15,222 bases of DNA from Flavobacteriales bacterium. GTDB taxonomy: Bacteria; Bacteroidota; Bacteroidia; Flavobacteriales; Flavobacteriaceae. The stretch is from contig JALWYR010000177.1 in assembly GCA_027003085.1 (NCBI GenBank), forward strand, positions 1 to 15,222. Reading direction: 5' to 3'. The notes under the pieces were generated by a model, which did no database searches, was not told the DNA's origin, and worked only from the letters and a program-made list of their open reading frames with translations. A program made the translations under genes and the position numbers. The first letter of the stretch is position 1; each line of letters starts with the position of its first letter. This document shows, piece after piece, positions 6,983-14,837 of this stretch.

Positions 6983-8281
6983 ATGAACGGATTGCATAAA
7001 ATTTTGTTCAAGGCAGGACAACGGTGGCGAAATCCTTCGTTGGCGGGACATTATGCGTTTCTGAAAAGGAGTGAAGGGTGGAGTAGGGAACAACTGATTG
7101 ATTATCAATGGGAAAAATTGTTGGAAACTATTCGTTATGCCTGGGAGCATTCGACCTTTTACAGGCAAAAGTGGACGGAAGCGGGCGTGCATCCCGGTGA
7201 CATTAAAACGCCGGAGGATGTGCGAAAAATTCCGGTGGTGAGCAAGCAAGAACTTATACATCATAACGCGGAGGTGCATTCGGATGAATATTTCGGGCGG
7301 AAGTTTTATGCGGTTACGTCAGGCACGACGGGAGAGTCGCTATCGTTTTGGAAAGACGAAAATGCGGACAGTTTTAACCGGGCGGCCATTTTCAGGGGGT
7401 ATTCGTGGTATGGTGTTGAACCGTGGGAGTTTAACGGCTATTTTTGGGGGTTTTCGTTCGGATTCCTGCAACGGATAAAGACGCGCGTGTTGGATTGGTT
7501 GGTGAACCGGTATCGTTTGTTTTCGTATAGACACGGTGATTTGGCGCGTTTTGCACGTAAGATGCAGCATGCACGATATTTGGAAGGCTATTCATCGGCT
7601 ATTTACCAAACGGCCAAGTTGATATTGGAACATGATTTGCCACGTCCGGCCGGATTGAAGTTGGTCAAGGGAACGTCCGAAAAGATTTATCCGCATTATC
7701 ACGAAGCCACCTTGGCGGCCTTCGGCCAACCGGTGCGGAGCGAATACGGAGCGGCCGAATCGGGTGTTATTGCCTTTGAATGTCCCGAAGGACATATGCA
7801 CATTACCTCCGAAGGCGTGTATGTGGAGGAGGAAAACGGTGAAATTATTGTAACCAACCTGGTGATGCGTTCGTTTCCGGTGGTGCGTTATGCGTTGGGC
7901 GATTATATCCGGTTGAAACCGGCGGATTTCAGATGTGCTTGCGGTATGGAACATCCGGTGATTGAGGAGGTTACGGGACGTGTAGGAACGACGGTTTACG
8001 GGAAAACGGGTGTTTATCCCAGTCTTTATTTTTATTATGTGTTCAAGAATTTGAACAAAAACCACGGGATAAAACTGAGCTATCAGGTTGTGCAACCGGA
8101 AAAAGGGTATTTGGTTTTCAGGTTGGAACGCAAATTAAGCGCTGCCGAACGGAAAGCATTGGCGACGGAAATCGAAGCATTATTTAAGGACGATGTGGAA
8201 TATGAATTGCGCGAAGGGGAGGTGTTGTTTCCCGATGGACGTAAGGGGAAATTCAGGGATTTTGTTAGCGAAGTGGAGTGA
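6983..8281 (+). CDS. PaaK/CapK-like adenylate-forming enzyme
   Basis: 432 residues, typical of the phenylacetate-CoA ligase/CapK branch of the AMP-forming superfamily. These enzymes activate a carboxylic acid as an acyl-adenylate, usually for transfer to CoA. CapK-type members are often encoded in capsule or O-antigen loci. Visible motifs are the nucleotide-binding loop TSGTTGES (112-119), EYGAAESG (254-261), the ATP-ribose aspartate D307 in GDYIRL, and R333 in TGRVGT. A CACG pair, as in zinc-binding PaaK-like proteins, lies just before HPVIEEVTGR. The start at 6983 follows the stem-loop array directly. The acid substrate is unknown. A family 2 glycosyltransferase lies beyond the RloA/RloB-like pair, so this may be part of a glycan locus interrupted by a defence module. 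Confidence is high for the superfamily and moderate for the role. Confidence 0.88.
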   Translation: MNGLHKILFKAGQRWRNPSLAGHYAFLKRSEGWSREQLIDYQWEKLLETIRYAWEHSTFYRQKWTEAGVHPGDIKTPEDVRKIPVVSKQELIHHNAEVHSDEYFGRKFYAVTSGTTGESLSFWKDENADSFNRAAIFRGYSWYGVEPWEFNGYFWGFSFGFLQRIKTRVLDWLVNRYRLFSYRHGDLARFARKMQHARYLEGYSSAIYQTAKLILEHDLPRPAGLKLVKGTSEKIYPHYHEATLAAFGQPVRSEYGAAESGVIAFECPEGHMHITSEGVYVEEENGEIIVTNLVMRSFPVVRYALGDYIRLKPADFRCACGMEHPVIEEVTGRVGTTVYGKTGVYPSLYFYYVFKNLNKNHGIKLSYQVVQPEKGYLVFRLERKLSAAERKALATEIEALFKDDVEYELREGEVLFPDGRKGKFRDFVSEVE

Positions 8282-8316
8282 TTCCTGAAAATCGCCAATA
8301 TTTTTAATTTTCTCCT

Positions 8317-8324
8317 TATATTTG
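8317..8324 (+). promoter_or_regulatory. Candidate -7 box for the RloA/RloB-like pair
   Basis: TATATTTG at 8317-8324 fits TAnnTTTG exactly and lies in the 71-base gap between the CapK-like gene and the ATPase gene. No clear -33 TTG is seen. Transcription would start near 8331. An AGAGGT at 8344-8349, four bases before the ATG at 8353, is an unusually good ribosome-binding site for this window and supports that start. The pair may therefore be transcribed independently of the glycan-type genes around it. Confidence 0.45.
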
Positions 8325-8352
8325 CGTATAACACGTAAATTTTAGAGGTAAA

Positions 8353-9666
8353 ATGATAATAAATTTCAGTGTAGAAAATTTTGCAAGTTTTCGTGATTGT
8401 CAAACTCTTTCGTTTGAAGCCACCGGAGACAAGCATTTGGAGGATTATTATGTGTACCGGGTAGGAAAATATCGTATCTTGAAAATGGCCTTGATATATG
8501 GGGCCAATGCATCGGGAAAAACCAATTTATTGGTGGCGTTACAGTTTTTGCGCCATATGGTATTGAAACCCAAAGTGTCGAAGGATGAGAGCTTGGAATA
8601 TGAACCATTTTTATTTGATACGGATTTTGCGTCAAGGCCCAGTGTTTTGCGTATTGAGTTTATTCAAGATAATATTAAATATGAATATGAAGTCAAGTTC
8701 AACCGGACAGCCGTATTGTATGAAGGATTATGGTATGCTATTAGTAAAAGGGCCAAGGTATTCGAGCGACATACCGATATAAAGAACGAAACGGTAAGTA
8801 TTGATTTCGGTTCGAAAATCAGAATTAGGAAAAACGAAAAGGAATTTTTGGAAAATAGTACTTTATGGAATGACACGGTGATGGGAGGGTTTATGAAAAG
8901 CAGTGTAGCTGCTTGGATAAGTGGAACGAATATAAACCCTTTGTTGTCCGTTAAAAATTGGTTTGAAGATGTTTTGATGAATGTGGTGATTGACGAGAGT
9001 AATTTATTTTATTACGTTACGGATGCATTAAAAAAAGGAAAGATAGAAAGAAAGGAGTTTATTGAATTATTCAAGCATGCCGATTTTCATATTTCGGATA
9101 TTGCCATAGAGGAAAAAGAAGTGAGCTTAGCGGAAAAAGAAAAGGAATTGTTGAAATTATTAAATGAACTGAACCCGGAAAGTAAATTGAATCAAATTGA
9201 TACGAACGAAATCAAAAAAATCAATGTAAAAACAATTTATAATATAAAAGACAAGAAATTTACCTTGCCTTTTGAATTGGAATCCGACGGCACGCAGCGA
9301 TTTTACGGATTAATCGGTCTATTGTCGCTGGTAATGCATGGTTCTAAGGTTTTGCCTGTGGACGAACTGGAAGCATCATTACATCCTGATTTGTTTAATT
9401 TTGTCGTCCTCACTTTTTTAAAAAATGCTAGAAACTCGCAATTGATTGCCACGACACACCAACGTGAGATTTTGGCTAAGCGTTACATTATGCGCGATGA
9501 TGCATTTTGGATAGCCGATAAAGGAAACGAATGGGCAGCAACAGAATTATACTCGTTTGCAGATTTTGGAACCAAAGTTATTCGTAAGGATACTAATCGT
9601 TTAAATGTTTATAAGTCGGGTAAATTGGGGGGAATACCTGACGTATGGAGTTTTACATTGGAATAG
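8353..9666 (+). CDS. rloA: RloA-like AAA (AAA15/OLD-related) ATPase, defence module component
   Basis: 437 residues. The N-terminus (NFSVENFASFRD) is the usual strand and turn before the ATP site of AAA15/OLD-like, SMC-related ATPases. Walker A is GANASGKTN (50-58, K56). An ABC-signature-like ESDGTQRF starts at 310, Walker B is VDELEASLHP (D337, E338, H344), and a switch histidine lies in ATTHQ (H369). The C-terminus has GKLGGIPD, which I associate with this family. A charged helical stretch lies at about 250-275. The partner gene starts 6 bases downstream. ATPases of this type pair with TOPRIM-like or other effector proteins in phage defence (RloAB, PARIS, OLD and Gabija are related). By analogy it would sense or gate the RloB partner; that is inference. 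The lower GC than the flanking genes suggests horizontal acquisition. The rloA symbol rests largely on the adjacent RloB-type gene. Confidence 0.85.
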   Translation: MIINFSVENFASFRDCQTLSFEATGDKHLEDYYVYRVGKYRILKMALIYGANASGKTNLLVALQFLRHMVLKPKVSKDESLEYEPFLFDTDFASRPSVLRIEFIQDNIKYEYEVKFNRTAVLYEGLWYAISKRAKVFERHTDIKNETVSIDFGSKIRIRKNEKEFLENSTLWNDTVMGGFMKSSVAAWISGTNINPLLSVKNWFEDVLMNVVIDESNLFYYVTDALKKGKIERKEFIELFKHADFHISDIAIEEKEVSLAEKEKELLKLLNELNPESKLNQIDTNEIKKINVKTIYNIKDKKFTLPFELESDGTQRFYGLIGLLSLVMHGSKVLPVDELEASLHPDLFNFVVLTFLKNARNSQLIATTHQREILAKRYIMRDDAFWIADKGNEWAATELYSFADFGTKVIRKDTNRLNVYKSGKLGGIPDVWSFTLE

Positions 9667-9672
9667 GTGTCG

Positions 9673-10314
9673 ATGGGAACAAAAGGTCGTAGACATAACC
9701 GGAAATTACAAAAACCCAAATATATTTCCTATGCTATTTTGGGAGAAGGAGATACGGAGAGGTATTACGTCAAAGTTTTGCGGGAAAAACTGGGTCGCGA
9801 ATGTAAAATACGTTTGATATATCTTCCTGAACTTACGACCAATTTATCGTTGAAAGAACAGTATGCAAGTTTAACGGAACTATTATCGGAGGGTGAGTAC
9901 GATAAGATTTTTTGGATATTGGATGCCGACCGGTATATTCATGATAATAAATTAGTGGATTTAATTGAATTTATTATAAAGGCGGAAAAGAAAAATATTG
10001 TAGTCATTGTAAATAATCCTTGTATCGAATTTTGGTTTTTACTTCATTATCAGCTAACTACGAGGTTCGAAAGGAACTGTGAAAACATTTTATCCTTATT
10101 ACAAAAAAAATATCTGCCTGAATATAGAAAAGGAAATGAAAAAGGACTGTTGAAATTGTATGAATATTTGTCGGATGCCATTGTTCATGCCAAACACGGG
10201 TTTATCGGATATACGGAAGCGGAAAGTTTTAATCAAGGATTTAGTACAATGTATTCGTTGTTTTGCGATGAAAAAATACGGGTTTGTTTAGCATTGGCAA
10301 CTTGTAACGATTAA
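9673..10314 (+). CDS. rloB: RloB-family protein (TOPRIM-like), partner of the RloA-like ATPase
   Basis: 213 residues from the ATG at 9673; a GTG at 9667, directly after the ATPase stop, is an alternative. The basic N-terminus (GTKGRRHNRKLQKPK) precedes GEGDTE (E25, E29), then WILDADRY (D84, D86) and VNNPCIEFWFLLHY (114-127, E119). This order of motifs is the RloB signature: glutamate loop, DxD, then NPCxExWxLLH. The acidic residues are arranged as in TOPRIM nucleases, and all are present, so activity on nucleic acid is plausible. RloB was named from open reading frames linked to restriction-modification loci. No restriction genes are visible in this window. Spacing with the ATPase gene indicates a single operon, with the glycosyltransferase following 10 bases later. 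Which acidic residues are catalytic is inferred. Confidence 0.87.
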   Translation: MGTKGRRHNRKLQKPKYISYAILGEGDTERYYVKVLREKLGRECKIRLIYLPELTTNLSLKEQYASLTELLSEGEYDKIFWILDADRYIHDNKLVDLIEFIIKAEKKNIVVIVNNPCIEFWFLLHYQLTTRFERNCENILSLLQKKYLPEYRKGNEKGLLKLYEYLSDAIVHAKHGFIGYTEAESFNQGFSTMYSLFCDEKIRVCLALATCND

Positions 10315-10324
10315 TAAAATATCC

Positions 10325-11092
10325 ATGAAACCGGAAGTAAGCATCATAACGCCGAATTATAATACGGAACGCTTTGTGGGAGCCACCATCGAAAGCGTTT
10401 TGGCGCAAACCTACGGAAATTGGGAAATGATTATTGTGGATGACGCATCGACGGATGCTTCGGTGGAAATTATTCGTGCGTATGCAAGCCGTGATGAACG
10501 AATCCGTTTGATTGCCTTGGACAAAAATCAAGGTCAAGGACATGCGCGTAATGTGGCCACGGACGAAGCAAAAGGCCGGTGGTTGGCTTTCCTGGACAGT
10601 GATGATTTGTGGCATCCGCAAAAGTTGGAAAGGCATTTGGGGTTTGCCCGAAAATCGAAGGCGGTTTTCACACATACTTCATACGGTTTTATAGATGAAG
10701 AGGGCCAAAAAGTTTTGGAAGATTTTCATGTGTCGAAATATCCGGTCGGTTACCGGGATTTATTGAAACGGACCGAAATCAGTTGTTTGACGGCCATGTA
10801 TAAAGCCTCGGAAATAGGAAAGTTTTACATGCCTGATTTACGAAGGAAACAAGACTATAAGTTGTGGTTGGATATTTTAAAAAAAGGATACGTTTCACAT
10901 CCGTTGGATGAAATACTCGCTTGGTATAGGCAACGAAGTGGTTCTACTACTTCGGCCAAAACGGATTTGGTTTTTGAACATTATAAATTTCTACGCCAAC
11001 AGGAAAAATTATCACCAATCCAAGCACTTTATTATACGGCACATTGGGGATGGAACGGGCTGAAAAAATATTACTTCGGCCGAAAAAAATAA
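10325..11092 (+). CDS. Family 2 glycosyltransferase
   Basis: 255 residues with a GT-A fold. VSIITPNYNTERFVGATIES (5-24) and IIVDDASTD bind the nucleotide sugar. The metal-binding DxD is DSDD (D91, D93, D94). QDYKLW (D177) stands where the catalytic base lies in many GT2 enzymes. These enzymes transfer one sugar from a nucleotide donor to a growing lipid-linked or surface glycan at the inner face of the cytoplasmic membrane. Donor and acceptor cannot be told. No transmembrane segment is obvious. The gene starts 10 bases after the RloB-like gene, so it could be expressed from the defence promoter. It ends 2 bases from the end of the convergent yigZ gene. By function it belongs with the CapK-like gene at 6983, from which the RloA/RloB-like pair separates it. 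Confidence 0.92.
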   Translation: MKPEVSIITPNYNTERFVGATIESVLAQTYGNWEMIIVDDASTDASVEIIRAYASRDERIRLIALDKNQGQGHARNVATDEAKGRWLAFLDSDDLWHPQKLERHLGFARKSKAVFTHTSYGFIDEEGQKVLEDFHVSKYPVGYRDLLKRTEISCLTAMYKASEIGKFYMPDLRRKQDYKLWLDILKKGYVSHPLDEILAWYRQRSGSTTSAKTDLVFEHYKFLRQQEKLSPIQALYYTAHWGWNGLKKYYFGRKK

Positions 11093-11094
11093 AA

Positions 11095-11691
11095 TTACTT
11101 CACCTCCACACCTTCCCAATTATTCAACTGTTCTTTGACCGCTTCAATTTTTTCGGGTTCGAACTCCGCTTCGATTTCCACTTGTTGTCCGGCATTTTGC
11201 CGACGGATTTGTCCGCCGAATCGCTTGATGATTTTCATCACCGTGTTCATCCTGTCATAATCAAAGCGGATTTGGAGACTTTGTGTGATGGGTTTTTCCA
11301 TGATTTCCGCCATATCCAAAACCTCCGAAGCGGCGGCTTTGTAGGCGCGAATCAGTCCGCCGACGCCCAATTTTACGCCACCGAAGTAGCGTACCACAAC
11401 CACCAGTGTGTCGGTCAGTTCGCGGGCACGGATTTGTTGCAGGATGGGTTGTCCTGCACTTCGTGCGGGTTCCCCGTCGTCGTTGGCCCGTTCGGCGGCC
11501 GGTTCGGGCCCGATGCGCCAGGCATAACACCAATGACGGGCTTTGTGATGTGCCTTGCGGATTTGTTCCACCAAGCGTTTTACATCGGCTTCGGAATGCA
11601 CGGGAAAGCCATAACCCAGGAATTTACTTCCGCGGTCTTTGAATTCCGACGGCCCGGCGGGGCCGGCCAAGGTTTTATAGGTAGCGCCCAT
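11095..11691 (-). CDS. yigZ: YigZ/IMPACT family protein (UPF0029)
   Basis: 198 residues from the ATG at 11691. An upstream in-frame ATG at 11748 would add 19 residues lying inside ribD. I prefer 11691 because the protein then begins with the family's typical N-terminus (GPSEFKDRGSKFLGYGFPV). HHKARHWCYAWRIG (48-61) and VVVVRYFGGVKLGVGGLIRAY (about 97-117) form the UPF0029 signature. A second ferredoxin-like domain follows to the end. The family includes E. coli YigZ and eukaryotic IMPACT, which regulates GCN2. In bacteria a nucleic-acid or translation-related role is suspected but the function is not settled. The gene overlaps the end of ribD by 17 bases and is last in the five-gene minus-strand run. 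Confidence 0.92.
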   Translation of the reverse strand: MGATYKTLAGPAGPSEFKDRGSKFLGYGFPVHSEADVKRLVEQIRKAHHKARHWCYAWRIGPEPAAERANDDGEPARSAGQPILQQIRARELTDTLVVVVRYFGGVKLGVGGLIRAYKAAASEVLDMAEIMEKPITQSLQIRFDYDRMNTVMKIIKRFGGQIRRQNAGQQVEIEAEFEPEKIEAVKEQLNNWEGVEVK

Positions 11692-12724
11692 CGTGGATGC
11701 ATTGATTTTGCGGATGCACAAAAATATCCCGTTTGGTATGGCCGGCAAAATCCGTTTTGAGCCAACGCCCTTCTAGTAGCACGGGTGCTTTCAGGCCGGA
11801 GCCGAATCTTAGCGGCGAAGTGTAAATATGCGCTTCGTCCCACAAGCCGGCCCGGATAAAGCGACGCAGCACATCGGCACCGCCTTCCACCAGCAGCGAT
11901 TGAATTTCCAGTTCGTATAGTTTGGTCAACACATCACGAACGCCGGCCGGCGGAAGCAGTTGCACATTTTCGGGTGGTGTTTCCTTGCGCTTTCCGAAAA
12001 CAATTACCGGTTGGCGGCGCCGGAACAGCCGACCTTCGAATTTGATGTTTTCGCCGCCCAAAATCACGGGAAGCGGATCCCGTCCGTTCCAATAGCGGGC
12101 GTCCAAACGCGGATTGTCGGCTTCCAATGTGCCGCGTCCTGTAAGGATGGCTTGCACCGTGCTGCGCAGCCGGTGCACTTGCAGCCGGGCATACAGGTGG
12201 CTGATGTCGGTTCGCTTTCCGTCGGCGGGCGCCATAAATCCGTCGGCCGTTTGCGCCCATTTCAGAATGACGTAAGGCCGCTTCTTCCGGTGAAACGTAA
12301 AGAAAAACCGGTTGAGTTCATTGCCTTCCTGCGCTTCGATGCCGGTGATCACTTCCACACCGGCCCGTTCCAGGGCTTTGATTCCGCGGCCGGCCACTTG
12401 CGGATAGGGGTCGATATTGGCGATGATCACACGCGGAATGCGGTTGCGCACAATCATGGTGCTACATGCCGGCGTTCGCCCGTGGTGGGAGCAAGGTTCC
12501 AGGTTTACGTAAAGCGTGGAATCCGGTAGCAACGATTTATCCCGGACCGATTCCACCGCCACCACTTCGGCATGGGCTTCGCCGGCCTTGCGGTGCCATC
12601 CTTCGCCGATGATTTGTCCGTTGTGAACAATCACGGCGCCCACCAATGGGTTAGGGTAGGTGCTTCCGGCACCGTTGCGGGCCAGTTGAAAGCAGCGTTT
12701 CATAAACCGGCTGTGCTCATCCAT
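11675..12724 (-). CDS. ribD: Bifunctional riboflavin biosynthesis deaminase/reductase RibD
   Basis: 349 residues, the normal length for the two-domain enzyme. The N-terminal cytidine-deaminase-like domain has HAE (H51, E53) and PCSHHGRTPAC (77-87, zinc ligands C78 and C87). It deaminates the pyrimidine made by GTP cyclohydrolase II. The C-terminal reductase domain, from about residue 150, includes KWAQTADGFMA, LTGRGTLEADNPRLDAR and LLVEGGADVL. It reduces the ribosyl side chain with NADPH. Both domains look complete. The other riboflavin genes are not in this window. The gene begins 5 bases after the FAH-family gene and overlaps yigZ by 17 bases, so tight co-translation is likely. Confidence 0.96.
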   Translation of the reverse strand: MDEHSRFMKRCFQLARNGAGSTYPNPLVGAVIVHNGQIIGEGWHRKAGEAHAEVVAVESVRDKSLLPDSTLYVNLEPCSHHGRTPACSTMIVRNRIPRVIIANIDPYPQVAGRGIKALERAGVEVITGIEAQEGNELNRFFFTFHRKKRPYVILKWAQTADGFMAPADGKRTDISHLYARLQVHRLRSTVQAILTGRGTLEADNPRLDARYWNGRDPLPVILGGENIKFEGRLFRRRQPVIVFGKRKETPPENVQLLPPAGVRDVLTKLYELEIQSLLVEGGADVLRRFIRAGLWDEAHIYTSPLRFGSGLKAPVLLEGRWLKTDFAGHTKRDIFVHPQNQCIHDGRYL

Positions 12725-12729
12725 GACCG

Positions 12730-13344
12730 TTATTTTACGCGGGTTTTAAACATCAACCTGTTGCCGATATAACCTTCCAAAATATCGTCTTTGTGTAATG
12801 GGCCCACGCCTGCGGGCGTCCCCGTAAACAGCAAATCACCCGTGCGCAAAGTAAAAAATTGCGAAACGTAGGCAATCAGTTCGTCGATGCGCCAAAGCAT
12901 ATCCCGGCTGTTGCCTTGCTGAACCGTTTTTCCGTTAATACGTAACGAAAAATCGATGTTATCCGTTCCGCCCAATTCATCCACCGGAATAAAATCTTTG
13001 CTCACCAAAGCCGAAAAATCAAAGGCCTTGGCTTTTTCCCAGGGCAAACCGGCAGCTTTGAGTTCGGCCTGCAAATCCCGGGCGGTCAAATCCAATCCCA
13101 AACCTATTTCGTTGTAATAGTGATGTGCATATTGCGGTGCAATGCCTTTGCCCAAGCGATTGATGCGCACCACCAATTCGGTTTCGTAGTGAACTTCCTT
13201 CGAAAATGGGGGGAGAAATATGGGATTTCCCTTAGGCACAAGGGCCGTGTCGGGTTTGAGAAATACTACGGGTTCGGCCGGACGTTCGTTGTCCAATTCG
13301 TCGATATGGCGGGCATAATTTCGTCCGATGCAAATGATTTTCAT
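12730..13344 (-). CDS. Fumarylacetoacetate hydrolase (FAH) family protein
   Basis: 204 residues from the ATG at 13344. The frame stays open upstream to 13596, but that part lies over the acyltransferase gene and does not look like FAH. MKIICIGRNYARHIDEL is a typical FAH-family N-terminus. The metal ligands are visible as E54 and E56 in VHYETELVVRI and D85 in GLGLDLTARDLQ. GDLLFTGTPAGVGPL near the C-terminus is the conserved terminal motif. Members act on C-C bonds of 2-oxo acids: acylpyruvate hydrolysis, oxaloacetate decarboxylation, or isomerisation of aromatic breakdown products. No aromatic-degradation genes are nearby, so a housekeeping acylpyruvase or oxaloacetate-handling activity is the better guess. 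The gene lies 19 bases after the acyltransferase gene and 5 bases before ribD. Confidence 0.93.
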   Translation of the reverse strand: MKIICIGRNYARHIDELDNERPAEPVVFLKPDTALVPKGNPIFLPPFSKEVHYETELVVRINRLGKGIAPQYAHHYYNEIGLGLDLTARDLQAELKAAGLPWEKAKAFDFSALVSKDFIPVDELGGTDNIDFSLRINGKTVQQGNSRDMLWRIDELIAYVSQFFTLRTGDLLFTGTPAGVGPLHKDDILEGYIGNRLMFKTRVK

Positions 13345-13363
13345 GGCCAATGCGTAAAAAAGG

Positions 13364-14161
13364 TCAGTAACGGCGTTTTTCGTCCTCTTGTTGCATTTGT
13401 TCGCGGGCTTCGCGTGGCAGGGCGCCCGTAATGTCGGGATGCTGTTCGATGGCAAATTGGATTTTTTCCACAATTTCGTCCACCGTATCGTTGTCGTAGT
13501 CAATGGGAAGCGGCGGTTTGATAACCATAGTTTGCAGGATGCCGCGTTTTTTGATTTGCAATCCTTTGCGGTCGAACGAGCGGCGGAATCCGTCAATCAC
13601 AATAGGCACCACCAGCGGACGGTTTTGTTTGATGATGTGTGCCGTGCCTTTGCGGATGGGTTTAAACGGCCTGGTAGTGCCTTGCGGAAAGGTGATCACC
13701 CAACCCGCTTGCAGTGCTTTGGAAATGTTGGAAATGTCGGAAAATTTTACCGGACGTTTGACCTCTTTGCCCGCGTGCCGCCAAGTGCGTTCCACGGTAA
13801 TGGCGCCGGCAATTTTGAATATTTTCGGTAGCAAACCCGATTCCATGGTTTCTTTGGCAGCCACGTAGTAGATGTTGGTTTTGATGTGGCGCAGGTATTT
13901 CAATGGCCGCGAAAGGTCATTTTCGCCGTTCAGGGCCGCGTTGAACACGTGGAGCATGGCGGCCACATCGGCAAAATAGGTTTGGTGGTTGCTGATGAAC
14001 AACACTTGGTCGTCAGGTAGCATGCGTAGCAAATCCATGCCCGTGATTTGCAACTTGTTAAACTTATGATAGCGCCGGTGCGAAATCAATCCCAGCGTAA
14101 AAATCAATAGCCGTTTCAACCACAGCGGCGTTCCGAAAATATCGCGTTTAATCCATCCCAT
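13364..14161 (-). CDS. PlsC-like lysophospholipid acyltransferase
   Basis: 265 residues from the ATG at 14161, which leaves 25 bases after the Nudix stop. An ATG at 14233 would add 24 residues overlapping the Nudix gene. The hydrophobic stretch at 13-27 suggests membrane association. SNHQTYFAD places H59 and D65 with five residues between them, where most of the superfamily has HX4D. The substrate motif is FPQGTT (158-163) rather than FPEGTR. VPIVIDGFRRSFDRKG corresponds to the VPI block. From memory, proteins with this variant recur in Bacteroidota, so it is probably a lineage-specific subfamily, not a broken copy. The likely reaction is acyl transfer to a lysophospholipid or another envelope lipid. 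The acyl donor and acceptor are not deducible. Confidence 0.88.
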   Translation of the reverse strand: MGWIKRDIFGTPLWLKRLLIFTLGLISHRRYHKFNKLQITGMDLLRMLPDDQVLFISNHQTYFADVAAMLHVFNAALNGENDLSRPLKYLRHIKTNIYYVAAKETMESGLLPKIFKIAGAITVERTWRHAGKEVKRPVKFSDISNISKALQAGWVITFPQGTTRPFKPIRKGTAHIIKQNRPLVVPIVIDGFRRSFDRKGLQIKKRGILQTMVIKPPLPIDYDNDTVDEIVEKIQFAIEQHPDITGALPREAREQMQQEDEKRRY

Positions 14162-14186
14162 ACCTTGCCATGTTGGAAATAGCAAG

Positions 14187-14822
14187 TTACGAATTTCCGT
14201 GCAAACGCGTCCATAAATCCCGTATTTCGGCAATAACCATGGCCGTGGCGCCCCATATTTTTTGGCCGTTTAGCGGAATAAAATGAATGGGATACGAGCG
14301 GCCTTCGTAGGTGCGCAGTTCCTGTTGCCAAGGCGCTTGCATCAGGTAATCCCAATCCACGGTGTGGATGGCCGCCACTTCGCCGGGTTGCGGACGCAGG
14401 GCGGGCGCATAGGGCAGCCAACCCAGGTAGGGCGTTACTTCGTAACGGCTCACCAGAATTTTAACGGGTGTCAAGGGGCGGATAATGTGCACATCGGCCT
14501 CGGGAATGCCCGTTTCTTCGCGGGCTTCGCGCAGGGCGGTGCGGGCTAGCGAGTCGTCTTCCGCTTCCGCTTTTCCGCCGGGAAAGGCCATTTGACCCGA
14601 ATGCACACCGTCGTATACATAGCGTTGAATAAGCACGCTTTGCAGGCGGCCGTTTTGCGGATATATTAGCGCCAACACCGCCGCCGGACGATATTCCAGG
14701 TGAGGATACCGGCGCATCAAATCGTTGCGATAGGGTAGGAGCACGCTTGTATGCGCTTGCAAACCCGGCAAAGGCAGGCGGGCCAGGATGTCGATATGCC
14801 GTTCAAAATCCTTGGGATGCAT
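14187..14822 (-). CDS. Nudix hydrolase, CoA pyrophosphatase type (NudL-like)
   Basis: 211 residues. VLIQRYVYDGVHSGQMAFPGG (63-83) is the segment preceding the Nudix box in CoA-type Nudix enzymes. The box continues with GKAEAEDDSL, then REAREETG (R98, E99, E102, E103), which supplies the Mg-binding glutamates. The usual spacing is shifted by one with Asp for the first Glu, as I recall for the NudL/YeaB subfamily. The enzyme would split CoA or oxidised CoA into phosphopantetheine and 3',5'-ADP. It is the first gene of the five-gene minus-strand run. The only plausible start is the ATG at 14822, because the next Met is residue 36. A promoter box only 8 bases upstream suggests a nearly leaderless transcript. 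Confidence 0.92.
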   Translation of the reverse strand: MHPKDFERHIDILARLPLPGLQAHTSVLLPYRNDLMRRYPHLEYRPAAVLALIYPQNGRLQSVLIQRYVYDGVHSGQMAFPGGKAEAEDDSLARTALREAREETGIPEADVHIIRPLTPVKILVSRYEVTPYLGWLPYAPALRPQPGEVAAIHTVDWDYLMQAPWQQELRTYEGRSYPIHFIPLNGQKIWGATAMVIAEIRDLWTRLHGNS

Positions 14823-14829
14823 GGATTGA

Positions 14830-14837
14830 CAAAATTA
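14830..14837 (-). promoter_or_regulatory. Candidate -7 box for the nudix-acyltransferase-FAH-ribD-yigZ run
   Basis: On the minus strand 14837-14830 reads TAATTTTG, an exact TAnnTTTG. It ends only 7 bases before the ATG at 14822. With the usual distance of about 5-7 bases to the start site, the mRNA would begin at or within a base or two of the start codon. No -33 TTG is seen in the AT-rich stretch upstream. Confidence 0.42.

Noticed and set aside
6545..7279. 244-codon minus-strand frame across the stem-loop array, and a 238-codon one at 6205-6921
   Set aside because: Both overlap the ABC and CapK-like genes antisense. In the array they translate to Arg/Pro/Ala-rich text created by the GC repeats.
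9667..9672. GTG start for the RloB-like gene directly after the ATPase stop
   Set aside because: An in-frame ATG lies two codons later at 9673, and the extra Met-Ser adds nothing conserved. It remains possible.
11065..11093. TTCGGCCGAA palindrome at the end of the glycosyltransferase gene as a bidirectional terminator
   Set aside because: The stem is only 10 bases with no loop, and the T-tract lies on the wrong side for the minus-strand transcript while the plus strand has an A-tract.
11044..11760. 238-codon plus-strand frame over yigZ
   Set aside because: The minus-strand frame carries the full YigZ/IMPACT signature. The plus-strand product is its shadow.
14162..14233. Longer acyltransferase start at 14233
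   Set aside because: It would overlap the Nudix gene by 47 bases, and the added residues resemble no part of the acyltransferase family. The ATG at 14161 leaves a normal 25-base gap.
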